DNA of 64,000 nt from Branchiostoma floridae (GCF_000003815.2 NC_049994.1:14145190-14209189); one strand, 5' to 3'; positions 13,519 to 25,548 are shown, numbered from the stretch's first letter. Made by a program: numbers and translations. The notes: generated from the sequence alone by a model not told the origin.

Positions 13519-13721
13519 TACTGTAAATGCAGCAATGTTCGCTGTATTTTATGTTCACGGTTTTTGCAGTAGCCACTTCACCGCAAATTTAAGACCACCG
13601 TGAATATTTCGCCATTGTAGTATGTAACTACAGTCTATGGCGCTACCACGAACTTAAAACCACCGCGAACACTCCATTTTCCTGCTACCGCATAAGTAAA
13701 TGCTCAAGAACTTTTACAGTA
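13519..13721. mobile_element. MITE, TACTGTAAATG family, copy 1
   Basis: The element begins TACTGTAAATGCAG and ends TTTTACAGTA, and is internally palindromic, with repeated ACCACCGYGAA blocks. The same terminus and internal motif occur at 41293-41483, and a related TACTGTAAGTTCATTT terminus bounds 19935-21054. Non-autonomous; transposon superfamily unknown. Confidence 0.65.
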
Positions 13722-13886
13722 CTCTCTACAACATTTGAAAGACATCATGGCATTTAAACAGAACCTGTTAGTTTCTTTCCCAAGAGTCTAATTAAATGTA
13801 CACCAGTAATGTTACAGTTTGACAGACGAACATGTAACACAGGCACATGTGGTCCTTAATAAAGGGAACGTTTGAGAATATTTGAT

Positions 13887-13965
13887 AAGCCTTGTTACCA
13901 GACCCCAGCCCGATTTCAAAAATATCTATTTTTGCGATCGGGCTGGGGTCTGGTAACCAGGCTAA
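13887..13965. mobile_element. Foldback MITE, ACCAGACCCCAGCCCGAT family
   Basis: Near-perfect arms GTTACCAGACCCCAGCCCGA and the complementary TCGGGCTGGGGTCTGGTAAC flank a short AT-rich loop, with AAGCC/GGCT continuing outwards. The same arm recurs at about 27990-28025, so this is a dispersed short foldback repeat. No coding capacity. Confidence 0.75.
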
Positions 13966-14320
13966 TTTGATAATTGTAAATCATCTGTATAAAAAATTCA
14001 TTTCTCTTTCCATACAAGTTATGATGCTATCTTACAAAAGCTTGTTAACTACTAAAGTAGATCAACCTTTTAAAAGCTTCCAACAATTTCATACTGTACA
14101 ACTACACAGGTATTTTACATGTAGCATGGTAATAGTAAAATTCCCACCACCAAGATTGACTTATGATTACTACATAACCACCACCCAAAAGACTACCTAA
14201 TACAGGGACAAGCCACCCACATATATCATTCAAACAAATTAAAATACTTCTTTCGAACCCCCGCCACCCACTGCTATATTAGATCAAGTCAGCTCACGGT
14301 CAACTGACTTTCTTAATGAC

Positions 14321-14732
14321 TAGAGCTGTGGACCTAAACGAAACACTAGGTACAGGTACAGGGGTTTAGGTACAGGTCTGGGCACATATCTGTACCTTAA
14401 CAAACAATTTGAAATTTTAAACAGTAAACATTATCTTTATTTACACTTCAGGTATCCTTTATGTGGATAACCTAGGGTTCAAAAGGAATGGNNNNNNNNN
14501 NNNNNNNNNNNNNNNNNNNNNNNNNNNNNNNNNNNNNNNNNNNNNNNNNNNNNNNNNNNNNNNNNNNNNNNNNNNNNNNNNNNNNNNNNNNNNNNNNNNN
14601 NNNNNNNNNNNNNNNNNNNNNNNNNNNNNNNNNNNNNNNNNNNNNNNNNNNNNNNNNNNNNNNNNNNNNNNNNNNNNNNNNTGTACCTAAATGATTTTTG
14701 CAGTATTGTACCATTACCTGTATGCAGCCCTA
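14321..14732. mobile_element. Possible hAT-like non-autonomous element spanning an assembly gap
   Basis: Terminal inverted repeats TAGAGCTG and CAGCCCTA bound a region rich in GGTACAGGTACAGG and TGTACCTAAA motifs. The flanking octamers TTAATGAC and CTAACGAC match at six of eight positions, compatible with a decayed 8-bp target duplication. 190 unread bases lie inside, so the interior cannot be judged. Confidence 0.4.
14492..14681. other. Assembly gap, 190 N
   Basis: All bases are N. Translations across it are artefacts. The flanking sequence is GGTACAGG-rich, so the assembly probably broke in a repeat. Confidence 0.99.
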
Positions 14733-15524
14733 CTAACGACGCAACCTGCCGTCAAAACAAAATTCATAGACTCCCTATTTCCCAGTACAATTTTCCTTCT
14801 GCACTCGGATGGGTATGAGGTACTGACCTGTTAAAAATTGGTCCTGGGATGCAGACCTTTTTCATTACATGGTCAAAGAATTATGCTTATCTACTGTTAT
14901 TTGTTCCGGATATAGCTATGAGGTAGTCACACGAGTGATAAGTTATATTCATCACACACAGAATGCACTATTTTATACCTCAAAGTCATCATTTATATGT
15001 GTTTTGATCTTTATAAAACTTGTATTTCCTGTATGATTCCAGACAGGAAACGGTGAATTTATTTGCCATACAGGTACAGACTGTAAGTATGTATTAAATA
15101 TGAAAATATGAAAAAAATACTAAAAAACACAAATATGTTTCAGATTATATTGCAACTCTATACACTAGTAATTCTGCATTTCTGGAAAGTGTCTGTTATG
15201 TCAATCCCCATGTGCCATATTTCCCCCTGATAGACAATTAAAGAACCAACTCCCAGTCCCCAAAGAATTGCATAATGATATATTTCCATTCCCTCTAAAA
15301 AAAAAATAAACAAATATATATACAATGTATATTTCCACCTCAAAAAAAAACATTCAAAAGCAATGTAAAGAGGAATGTAGAATTTGTCCAATACAGGAAA
15401 ACATGGTCATGTAAAATGATTGGGAAGGTCCATATTTACCAGCTGAACCCTATAGCTACACTACATTAATTATTCAAGTATTGGACGACCTGATAAATTG
15501 GCCCCTAGCTCAGATGTAAGTCTC

Positions 15525-15678
15525 CTAGCCTGCACTCAAAGTCGGGAATATCGTCCTGCGTGCGCCACATTTATTCCCATCGATTGAACGGCAGCCAGAG
15601 TGCAAGACGAACCTGAATACCATTTAGATAAATAATGCAGCATTGCATATTGATGAGGGATGAAATGTTACAGGCTAG
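15525..15678. mobile_element. Possible short TIR element, CTAGCCTG ends
   Basis: CTAGCCTG at 15525 and CAGGCTAG at 15671 form an inverted pair 154 bp apart, and the inner part is less AT-rich than its surroundings. The TAGCCTG end resembles those of the elements at 27775-28025. The TIR is only 8 bp, so the call is tentative. Confidence 0.4.
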
Positions 15679-18600
15679 CAGAACCTTGTAATCTTGTTGC
15701 ATGTTTTATACCTCCTGGTGTTAGTTAAAAAATGTTATGTTTTATCTCAGATACAGAAAAAGAAACAAACTTGGATTTGTTTGAAACTAGAGACAAACTG
15801 AAAGACTCTGAATCATAATTGACACTTTTTCCAACCATATTATGATGATAAGAAAGTAAAAACGAGGGCTTTCATTTTTCAGATATAACTTAACTGCGTC
15901 TAATTGTACCAAATGTAACATAAAGAATTCATATCTTACGTTTCTTTGTCAGAATTACTCCCAAGAGACCAATTGATTAGTAAATAATGTATCAATAGTT
16001 AGAACTTAAGAGCATAAAACATTATCAGCAAGCAATGCATCTTCCTGGGCAACATTTGTCTAAGTCTATACATTCCTTCAGGAATTCAAAATCTAATTTC
16101 TAGAGATGCTAAATATAAGACCCTGTTGTGCAATGCTTTAATCTTTCATTCATGATATGCAACAAAAACGATCAGATAATACAATTAGTATAGCTTCACA
16201 AAGCCCTCACTGGCACATCTAATAACAGATGTAGCAAATTTGATCATGACCTCCAAAATGGCGCAGCAAATCAAATGATGTCCCTTCCCCCCGTCGTGTA
16301 ATAAACCATAAACCTTCCGCGGGGAAATTTCCGATCATACTGCCGTATCTCCGACTTTAAAAGCTGTATTAATTTGCATACGTTATGATTTAGTAGCTGC
16401 TAAAAGGAACTGGTCAGGGGAGGATGTGACAATCTATTTTGCCATCTATCAGCTATAACTCAGGAATACCTGGACCACGTCCAAACGTATAAAATTCGAT
16501 TTACCTGTAGGGACCCAGCATGAAGGGAATCTTAACGATGCATTATGCTGATAAAACAGAGGAACCTGGGCATGTTTAAACCTAACGGGAGGCATAACGG
16601 ATGTCATTTGACTAGGGAAATGGAGATTAAAATGTACCTTCCTTTCGCCAGAGACATTACCTTAATAGAAGAAAAAGACAGAGAACTCTGAGAAGGCAAT
16701 AGTCATCAAATAGAATTTCCATCCATTAATCCTTACCTGTGAATAGTATGACAGCAATAACTGCTGTGGGCAGAATTTGTTATATGCAGACTTATTTCTA
16801 TTTCCATCAAGAAACACAACTATGTACCTGATGAAGGTCGGAGTGTTCGGCCGAAAATTTATGGTGAGTTTCTTCCCTTGTGTTGGAACAAAGTTTAAAC
16901 TTTTCACTATGGAATTTACCAACACAGATGAGCTTTCATTCGGAAACTATGTACCAGTATCATAAATACAGGTATTGCATTAGATCTGACTACATAACAT
17001 ACCAAACATGTACCAGCAATGTTTAAGATGGGAGTGTCTACATTGTACAATTGTAATATGACTTATACAAAAAAAAATGAAAAATGTAATAAGACTTAAG
17101 TTATACAAAGGTAAGCAAATAAAAGAAATGCAGCAAAGACAATTTGTAATCCAAACTCATTGTGTGAAACTGTCTCATACTTTGTATAACTGTCTAACCT
17201 GTTTCGCACCGATAGAAAAAGACTGTGACGGTAGACTGATATATTCTTGAACATCAGGTACATGAATTATGGCCTATAATAAAAGCACACAGGTGTCTCG
17301 GTGGCCTCCAGGCATAAATATTCCATCTAAGGCAATAAAAACTCCCAAGCAGCCAAGAACGGCAGGAATGCTTCGGGTGATAATGCTGTTTAGATTTTTT
17401 GCTGTGTTGGATACGTGAATTCACGCAGACACACACATTCGTGTCTTGTTGAATCAACATCGCATCAAAAAAGTGGACTTATTTTCGAGCGTGGGAAAAA
17501 GGCAATGGCCTACAGCCTTTGTGGTTGCACAACAAAGGGACCGTGAAAAAGAATGCAACACTAGCGGTGGACTGGCGGCCTCCCCTCCCTTTGTTTCAAG
17601 TCCTGTACTATGCTAGAGTGTGACTACACGCCATAAAAACTAGTTAAAACAATAAAGCACTTTTTATCTATTCCCCACAGTTAAAAGGAGAAAAATTTGT
17701 AGGTGTGAAACTTACATGTGAGCCGCCGAATTTCAGACAGTAAGGCGGAGATTACGCATGCCCGCATGCTGTACGAAAGTCGCCAAACCAGTTTGGGGAG
17801 GGAGAGCTTTTCGCTACGTTATAATCTAACATTGCTGAACAGCCGCTCATTATATGTTACAAAGTCTCGCAGGTGACAGTAGCAGCTCCCAAAATACACG
17901 CCGCGAACAATCACAGAATAGAGGATCAAGAACAATGTACACCTGCAGAAGACAGGTAGGCCATTGTTGTTCTTTCAACCTTTTCTGAAAGGTAGTAGCA
18001 AAGTTTTATGCTACCTCAAAATGGTCGAAAATGCCTAAGACCACTTGGGGACAAAGAAAATCTGGCCTATGTGGACAGGTGGTCACTACAGATGCGTGTC
18101 AATGGGAAAAAATATCTATTAAAAAGGGACCACCATTTAAAAATGTGATATTGGCCAGGTAGTTCTTATAAATGTAGAGGTGGTCACCTGTACAGGTTTG
18201 TACAGGTAACATTTATTTTGTACAATGATTGGTCCAAGTAAGAAGGAGGTGGCAAGAAAGCAGGTTTTGAAATAAAACTATCACATCCCTTTCCGAATGG
18301 ATGACAAGGAAAACACAGCTACATGTACATGTAACTATGAATCACCCAAGCATGAAATTTCTACATGTGCAACAACAGACCCAGAATCACAGTCAACCAT
18401 GCAACCAACTGGCACAGTGCCTGTTCATACTTTTAAATTTCCAAGACAGCACCATATGCAGTTGTTTCCTTAGAGTAGGCCTAGGGAAAAAAATGTTGTG
18501 TTTCCTGTTTCCCTACCTACTCTAGAAAAACTTGCTGACCATAGACTTTTTTGGGTGGGCAGTGGAGTCACATAGCTTCCAGTTAGAATTTTTATTCAAC

Positions 18601-19934
18601 CTGCTTCTTATTGAAATAAAACACTGCATGTCCTATCTAATTAAGGATAATTAATGTATCTATTAATATTATGCACGACGTTCTAGTTTGACATTGCAAG
18701 ATATCTAGTGTCCTCATGCATTTCAGTTCACTTTGTTCTACTGTATTGTAACATGTCACGCCAGCCTAAAAAAATGACAAGAAAAAAAAGATAGTCCCTA
18801 TTAAACTACTGCCCCTATTTTTTTCAGGACTGAAACAAGAAACACAACATCTTTTTCCTAGGCCTTAGCATTGCTTGTGCCTGTAGATTTATCATGCTAT
18901 CAATATCTCTAATTTTCTTGATCTTACTTGTTTTGACCTCAGTATACCTAAATCTTCACGCTTCCTCTATCATCCGACTATTTGCCGAGTTGAGTAAAAC
19001 GTTGCATGGCCAGATAAACATCGTAAGTACAAAGCAATTGACTGAAATGTAGAAATCAATAAGTATGTTTAGATTAGACAGGCATGGCTGGAAAATATAT
19101 CCTTTACCGATGGCTTTAGGATCAACTTATGAGTGTGGTTTCCTTCTGGCAAAGACAGATAAGGGAAAAATATACATCTATCATTTGTCACACCTTACAG
19201 ATAGTGAAGACAAGGTGTTTTATTACAATACACTAATGTATGCGCCACTGATATTCTTGATACAAACAAAAAATTTTAAAAATTCTAATTAAGATTGCCA
19301 TTGTCACATTTGTATAAATGAATATTGAATATGAATACACAGCTGGAATATATTTGACTTAAAAGTTATAAAAATATACATGTTTAAAATGACATAATTT
19401 ACATAAAAGTACAATTCAACTTTTCACCAACATAAAATATTCCATCATTATCAACCTGTTACAAATTGTGGCTATTGCGATAATCAAACATTGTTCGTTG
19501 TACCATGACTCCTGCAAAAATCATTCTGGGATTGGAGTGAGATTGAATGAACAACGTACATAATAGAAAAGGGACTGACTATAGGAAGACAAGCCTAGAC
19601 ATGTTTTGTACAGTGTTTGAATAGGGGGACATTCGATACTGACACACAGGTAATTCAAACAGGTGATTCACTTGTTAATTCAATTTCCATACAAATTCTC
19701 ATTGCGCTTGCAAATGTACAGCATACACAGTTGTTAAGTTTGACTGCATATAGAATGGAAATTAACTGTGTGTCAGAGAATGCATAAAGTGAGTTTTGTA
19801 CTACAAGACAGCAAAATTTATCTGCATGGTCACTAGAGGCTTAATAATCACTTTCTGTGTCAAATCAGCAGCCATACTTGTTTGTTCTGAAAGTATCCAA
19901 ATATTGTAATGACATTTCAAATGAAACAACAAAA

Positions 19935-21054
19935 TACTGTAAGTTCATTTAAGTTCGCGAGATTTTTAAGTTCGCGTATTTCGCTGAGACCTTCTCTTCG
20001 CGAAGTCATCTACTCGCGAACATGCATGTTCAACATCGTCCCCCTCCCCACACCTTCCGTCCAAAAATCCAGTCTCAACCACGTGTGTACTATGATAGCA
20101 ACTTATACCAATGACAAGACTCAATTGATAGCAGACCATTTATTCTTTTCAAACCGAAATAAAAGTTAATTCAACACATATATAAACGATACATGGAGTC
20201 ATTATTGTGTAACGTTAGATATGTGCCACTGCCGAACGGAGAAAAAAGAACTATGTCGGCTTTGTTCAGTAGTACGTGCACGCCGTGGCTGCGATTTACT
20301 TAGTACATTTTCCTAGTTTTACTAGATTTCTACAAGTTACGAACGAAGCAAAAATTAAAACTGAGTAGTACTCGTCTTTACAAATACAAGAAAAGCTATG
20401 GAATTACAGCAGGTTTACAACAATAACAGCGGGGAATTTTCATGACTAGAAACGTGGCAAACACAACTCCGCTTACATTCCGAAAATAAGACGTTCGTTT
20501 CATAATTCTGAGTTAGAACTACTGTAAATATGGGAGAGATGAACTGTACACCTTCTTGTGTACAACTTGTGCCCACAAAATACGCTGAAAGTTTAAAACT
20601 TAGCGCCGTCTTTCACACTGAAAAATTTTCAAAATGGCGCCCGCGTCGCTTGGCTTGGCGTGGGGTATCCCGTCAGCCTGTGCGGCAAATGTTATTGCAA
20701 CATAACAGAGGTCATTGGCCCTGTTGCGTTTCGTGCGCTGTCGTCAAATCACGGCCGAAATGAGCTCAACAATGAGACAGTGGCTCGGTAGAAACACATT
20801 TTTTATCGAGTACATCAACTTTAGACATTGTTTGATGGGGAACGATGAACTTCAAGGTGTAATTGCCGCCTTTGACGGCATGACTGGTGTTGCGGTGTGG
20901 GTGGGAGGGGGGCACTCGCTACCGTCATAGTACCGGATCGTAACTTTCAAAAAATATTTGAAACACCCGCTCGCGAACTCAAAGATCTCGCGAACTCCTG
21001 ATTTGCTCAAACTCGCGAAATTAAGTGCTCGCGAACATAAATGAACTTACAGTA
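19935..21054. mobile_element. 1.1-kb TIR element, TACTGTAAGTTCATTT ends
   Basis: The left end reads TACTGTAAGTTCATTTAAGT then TCGCGAG; the right end is its inverted counterpart with one mismatch over the first 25 bases or so, followed on both sides by further clustered TTCGCGA motifs. The interior (about 1 kb) has only short open frames and no transposase I can recognise, so it looks like a non-autonomous DNA transposon. Flanking TA dinucleotides are compatible with a TA target duplication. Confidence 0.65.
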
Positions 21055-22111
21055 CCTAACTTTTAAGCAGACGGATACAAATTGTTGCCTTTAGTTTAAT
21101 CTATTTTCGGCATATGCAATTTCAATTTAGAATTCAATGTCATAAACTGTCATATGTACACAACTGAGAATATTACCAGCTAAGCATTCACTTCACGGTT
21201 GAAACTGAAATACAATTGAGATATGTTCCAGTTGAACTCAGGATGAACTTGAAAAGCCAATATTGACTGTGACAAATGTCCACAGTACAGAGGTGCAATT
21301 TCCTGACACTGACAGGGCCACGCTGCTTTTAGAAGCTGCACCGGACAACGACCTTACGAATTCCAAAACTATTTCAACATGAAACATGATTTAGTTTGTA
21401 TTATGGTATAGGTTATTTCTTTCAATGTACTGTAGTCTTCATTGTCGTTAGTTGCTTTGTGCAGATTCGTAGTCTGTATATACTGACTGACAGAGAGAAA
21501 GAATTTTCATAATCATAAGATTAAGACATTAATGCAGAAAAAGACTTAATATAGTCACAAGGTATAGGAAAAATTATTGTTTCTGGCTACCCTACTGACT
21601 CTTTTTTCGAGGTGGGGTGGCATAAAATTTTCAACTTGAGTTATGAAAACCTTGTACTACTAAGTTGTAGAGAATCCGCACTGACCCCATTCTTTCAGGA
21701 CCATATCAGACACATACTTGCACATGGACCAAAAACAATACTATACTTAAGTCTTGAGATATCATGACTTATACTGTAGATGCCTTCACATCTCTTGAAG
21801 TCCAACCCTACAAGAGCTACGCTATTGTGACCCACCCTTGAAACCGATGCCGTCTTCCGGAATCACACCTTGTTGACACACAAAGGCCGTTGTGTGTGGC
21901 ATGCGCCGGACGTAAAGGCGCTATTGGGGTCGCGTTACCCTCTTCTAAATGGCCAACCTTTCTTTGCTGTTTCAAGCTAGCACGTTAGCACTGTGAGTGT
22001 GACATAAGAACGTATCATTCATATCCACCATAAAGCAATCCCCTTTGTCCTAATGTAAATATACCACAAATACAATATATAATGATACATGCATTACAAT
22101 TATGAGATAAA

Positions 22112-22172
22112 AAATACAAATTGGACAAACTTACGTGTCAGGACAATTGTAGTTGTCTGTCGTCCATTGAAG
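22112..22172. repeat. DIRS left outer extension
   Basis: These 61 bp lie outside the left inverted repeat and have no counterpart at the right end, but their complement is present in the internal complementary region (22384-22444). The element therefore begins at about 22112, within an AAA. Confidence 0.85.
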
Positions 22173-22300
22173 CCATGGTCCTTAATTAGCATGTCGCTTG
22201 TGCGCGGCATGCTCTCCAAGCTCTTTCGAAGTAAACAGTCGGAAGTGAAAGGAGGCTCCTCCCACTTCCTGTGTTCCCGTGAGTGATGACGTCAGTTTTT
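22173..22300. repeat. DIRS left inverted terminal repeat, 128 bp
   Basis: It begins CCATGGTCCTTAATTAGCAT and ends TGATGACGTCAGTTTTT. By eye it is identical, in inverse orientation, to 26876-27003. It contains a TGACGTCA CREB/ATF site. Confidence 0.93.
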
Positions 22301-22377
22301 TAGTAGCAACGTCCTGCCCGAGATCCTAGGGTGGGCAACTAAACGCGACCCCTAGCAAGATACTAGGGCGGGAAGGG

Positions 22378-22482
22378 CCATGGCTTCAATGGACGACAGA
22401 CAACTACAATTGTCCTGACACGTAAGTTTGTCCAATTTGTATTTGTCTTCGTCCATATCAGCCATGGTCCTTAATTAGCATG
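22378..22482. repeat. DIRS internal complementary region (circle-junction copy)
   Basis: The first 67 bases (22378-22444) complement the left end 22112-22178, and the following part to 22482 complements the right end 26983-27022. The halves meet at GTATTTGTC, i.e. left and right ends fused through a shared AAA. In DIRS1 this region templates completion of the ends of the circular DNA. The stop codon of the recombinase ORF lies inside it. Confidence 0.9.
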
Positions 22483-23500
22483 ACTTTGAAGCCGAGGCCA
22501 GCACTGAACAACCAAAGTGGAAACTAGAAGAGTTAGAAGGTTTATTATAGAACCTCTCGAATGTAGTAGCATTGGCCCAATTTGCCGCCTTTAAAATATC
22601 CTTAACAGAAACGCCAGCCTTGAAGGCAGCTGAAGCTGAAGCGCTTCTGACTGAATGGCCTGAGTACTCTTTGATACCTGCTTCAGACAACATTTGCTTA
22701 AGCCAACGGGCAATAGTGGAAGATCCAACCGCCTTATGAGGCTTGACTAACCCCCGAAACACCCGAGAGTCAGACGAGGAGCGAAACCTAGCAGTTCTCT
22801 CTAAGTATGCCCGCAGATAAGTGACCGGACACAACACTTTGTTGTCAAACTTCGCCACCCACAAAGAATGTGAAGGTTTGTCTGGACGTGACGTTTTTGT
22901 GACCTTATCAATAACAAACAAAATCCCCTCTTTAGACGAAGACATGTGACTTGTACTGAGCAGAGCTAGCGATTGTTCCCGACCAGCAGACACTAGCGCC
23001 ACTAGCATAGCAACCTTGAAGGTGAGCTGCTTCAAACTCAGGCACTTCGCAGGAGACCACTGTCTGAGGAACTTCAGAACAACAGAGACATCCCAAATAG
23101 CAATATGCTTGGGCATGGGCGGTCTAAGCTCAAACACTCCCTTCATAAACCGGGAGACAAGGGAGTGTGCTCCTACTGGTTTTCCCTCTACATTGACATG
23201 AGTGGAAGATATTGCAGATCTATAAACATTGAGTGTTCTATATTGGAAACCCGTAGAAAACAAATGATGAAGAAAATCCAGTACCTTACTCAGAGGTGCA
23301 TAAACGGGATCCAAACCCCGAGAACGGCTCCAGCGAGCCCATTTCCTCCACGCTGACGCATAGAGTCCTCTGGTCTTAGGACGCCAGGAGGCGAGGAGGA
23401 TCTCTGTAACTCCTTCCGAAATGTCGAACTCTCGGAACTGACGCCGGAGACAGTCCACATGGCCATACGTAATGTGCTGCTCAGCGGGTGCAGACTTCCG
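22475..23500 (-). CDS. DIRS tyrosine recombinase
   Basis: This protein should integrate the circular DNA copy. The open frame runs from 24604, but its first ~370 codons read across the RT-RNase H gene in another frame and have the odd composition of a shadow; the recombinase-like part starts at about 23500. It has a core-binding region (LLASWRPKTRGLYASAWRKW) and a catalytic domain with Arg in SAGREQSL, HSVR (His and second Arg), Trp in AANWAN, and the nucleophile Tyr in ERFYNKP, so the R-H-R-Y set is intact. The true start is uncertain: it may be expressed by reinitiation, splicing or frameshifting. It ends inside the internal complementary region. Confidence 0.9.
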   Translation of the reverse strand, partial: RKSAPAEQHITYGHVDCLRRQFREFDISEGVTEILLASWRPKTRGLYASAWRKWARWSRSRGLDPVYAPLSKVLDFLHHLFSTGFQYRTLNVYRSAISSTHVNVEGKPVGAHSLVSRFMKGVFELRPPMPKHIAIWDVSVVLKFLRQWSPAKCLSLKQLTFKVAMLVALVSAGREQSLALLSTSHMSSSKEGILFVIDKVTKTSRPDKPSHSLWVAKFDNKVLCPVTYLRAYLERTARFRSSSDSRVFRGLVKPHKAVGSSTIARWLKQMLSEAGIKEYSGHSVRSASASAAFKAGVSVKDILKAANWANATTFERFYNKPSNSSSFHFGCSVLASASKSC

Positions 23501-25548
23501 TCTCCTGGTTGTGTGAGAAGCGACGGGTACCGAGGCAGCCGTACTGGTTTTCTCACGGACATTTCTAGTATCAGTGGATACCATGCCGCTGTGTCCCAAA
23601 TCGGTGCCACAAAGTGCACTGTTACTTGGTCCTGGCGGACCTTCCTCAAGACCCTCTCGATGATCTTGAATGGGGGAAAGGCATACAGAGCTTCCCACTG
23701 GTTCCAGTTCATCGTGAACGCATTCGTCCCCAGACTCTCTGGGTCTGGCTCCCAAGACACAAACTTGGGTAGTTTCCTGTTGAGTCGGGATGCGAAGAGA
23801 TCTACCGCTCCCGCTCTGCGCAGACTGGGACACATCTTCTGTATGGCCTGAAACACTTGTGGGCAGAGTGACCACTCTGTTGTGCGAGCGAAGTGTCTGG
23901 ACCTGAAGTCCGCTCTTACGTTGGTTACACCCGCCACGTGATCGGCTGACAACAGGATGCTTCTCTCCACGCAGTAATCCCACAGGCTTAGAGCCAGATT
24001 TGAAAGGGCTGGCGACCTTGTGCCGCCTCGGCGGTTGATGTACGAAACTACGGTTGAGTTGTCCGATTTGACTCGTACTGTACAGTTCGCCCTGTCCTTG
24101 CAAAAGGCCTTCAGTGCCAGAAAGACTGCCAGCATTTCCAACTGATTTATGTGCTGTCCGCGTTCTGCGCGCGACCAACGCCCGCCTGTGCTCACGCCAT
24201 TTGCGAATGCTCCCCAGCCATCGAGAGAGGCGTCGGTTTCGATCACTACGTTTTCTTCCGGACAGTGAATCGGACGATAATTGTGAAGGCGTAGCTCGTC
24301 CCTCCACCAGATAAGGTCCTGACGTGCTGACTCGGTTAGTCGAACGGGAGTTTGCCAAAAACCGCCGGATTGTCGTAGACATGAGATGAGGAGAAGTTGC
24401 AAATGTCGAAGATGCAGAGGACCGAGCAGTACGGACACTGTGGCTGCTTGGAACTTCCCGATGACACTTGCTAACTGCCGTGCTGACAGGCACTCTCTCT
24501 CTAGTACTTCGCCAGCTAACTGGCTCAACTCCTGTAGTTTGACACCAGGGAGAAACAGACACATACTCAAAGAGTTTAACCCTGAACCAAGAAAGGTAAT
24601 ACACTGAGTTGGCTCCAGGACAGACTTACCCAAATTTGTGACAAACCCAACATGGGCAATGAAGTCTGTCGCTGTGATGGCATCTTGCCTACATCGATCA
24701 CTACTGTCTGCAAAAATCAGCATATCATCTAAATAAATAATCAACCTGATGCCTCTACGTCTTAGGTGCGAAACCACCACCTTAAGAAGCTTCGTAAACA
24801 CAAGTGGGGCGCTCGAAACGCCAAACGGTAAACAAACGAACGAGAAAAACTTGTTCTTCCACGCAAACGTAAGAAAACGGTGATGATTCGGGTGGATGGC
24901 TACTGTAAAGTACGCATCAGTGAGGTCTATTTTGCAAAAAAAATCACCTGGACGAACTAACTCTCTGACCATACCCAGGCTTTCCATTTTGAACTTTGGA
25001 ACAAAAAGACACCTATTAAGAGGTCTAAGATTGATAACTGGCCGAAGCCCGCCTGTTTTCTTGGGCACTGTAAACAGTCTAGAAATAAACAAATCAGAAC
25101 TGAAGGGAACCTCTTGAATTGCCCCTTTATCCAACATAGAAGCAATCTCAGAATCAATAGCCAAATCTTGCTCCCGTGTCATAGCACGGGTCCAAGGAAT
25201 ACTAGTTTGCACTGGCGGCGATCGTTTGAACGGCAACCTATACCCCTTAACTATATCCAGAATAACTTGGTCTGAAGTTAGCTTGCGCCAAACTGGCAAA
25301 AAAAACTTTAAACGCCCTCCATGAGGGAGGGGATTCGGCAAAGGATGGGGTACAGGTTGAAGTGCAGGCAATCGCCGGCGTAAAAGCTGATGTAAACAAG
25401 ACTGGGAGACACTACTTAGATTTCTTCCCGTCTCCTGACTGATTGGAGGTGCGGGAATACTGCGAACCCCAGTAGAACTTAGAGTTGGAGTTTCCTCCTG
25501 ACTGGCGAGAGGGGGGAGGGCGGAACTTCCGATTGCCGCGAAAGCCAC
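23290..25548 (-). CDS. DIRS reverse transcriptase-RNase H polyprotein
   Basis: This ORF of 752 residues copies the element's RNA into DNA. The RT palm motifs are clear: KIDLTDAYF at about 206-214 with a catalytic Asp, LPFGVSSAP at 240-248 and YLDD at 272-275. RNase H follows with ETDAS (Asp439), Glu471, SDNSTV (Asp496) and ADFRSR (Asp546), so all four acidic residues are present. Residues from about 580 (AVDLFASRLN, WEPDPES, VAPIWDTAAWYP) match the segment that in DIRS elements follows RNase H and has been called a methyltransferase-like domain; whether it is enzymatic is not clear from sequence. The C-terminus overlaps the recombinase frame. Confidence 0.92.
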   Translation of the reverse strand: MAFAAIGSSALPPLASQEETPTLSSTGVRSIPAPPISQETGRNLSSVSQSCLHQLLRRRLPALQPVPHPLPNPLPHGGRLKFFLPVWRKLTSDQVILDIVKGYRLPFKRSPPVQTSIPWTRAMTREQDLAIDSEIASMLDKGAIQEVPFSSDLFISRLFTVPKKTGGLRPVINLRPLNRCLFVPKFKMESLGMVRELVRPGDFFCKIDLTDAYFTVAIHPNHHRFLTFAWKNKFFSFVCLPFGVSSAPLVFTKLLKVVVSHLRRRGIRLIIYLDDMLIFADSSDRCRQDAITATDFIAHVGFVTNLGKSVLEPTQCITFLGSGLNSLSMCLFLPGVKLQELSQLAGEVLERECLSARQLASVIGKFQAATVSVLLGPLHLRHLQLLLISCLRQSGGFWQTPVRLTESARQDLIWWRDELRLHNYRPIHCPEENVVIETDASLDGWGAFANGVSTGGRWSRAERGQHINQLEMLAVFLALKAFCKDRANCTVRVKSDNSTVVSYINRRGGTRSPALSNLALSLWDYCVERSILLSADHVAGVTNVRADFRSRHFARTTEWSLCPQVFQAIQKMCPSLRRAGAVDLFASRLNRKLPKFVSWEPDPESLGTNAFTMNWNQWEALYAFPPFKIIERVLRKVRQDQVTVHFVAPIWDTAAWYPLILEMSVRKPVRLPRYPSLLTQPGDGSLHPLSSTLRMAMWTVSGVSSESSTFRKELQRSSSPPGVLRPEDSMRQRGGNGLAGAVLGVWIPFMHL

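Larger units (their letters stand above)
2398..22111. other. Non-coding stretch, probably p190RhoGAP 5' intron
   Basis: About 19.7 kb without a recognisable gene. It lies upstream of the spliced 5' UTR of p190RhoGAP and is probably a long 5' intron of that gene. Contents listed separately include local tandem duplications (5.5, 7.7, 8.1, 8.9, 9.8, 13.0 kb), foldback and TIR elements (4.5, 13.5, 13.9, 14.3, 15.5, 19.9 kb) and one assembly gap. The open frames are short and show no family signature. The segments at 16.26-16.60 and 17.70-17.95 kb are less AT-rich and could be regulatory. Confidence 0.6.

Noticed and set aside
14463..14714. Open frames across 14492-14681
   Set aside because: They consist of unread bases and are artefacts of the gap.
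22475..24604. A single 709-residue recombinase protein
   Set aside because: The first ~370 codons overlap RT-RNase H in another frame and have shadow-like Ser/Arg-rich composition; only the part from about 23500 is annotated as recombinase.
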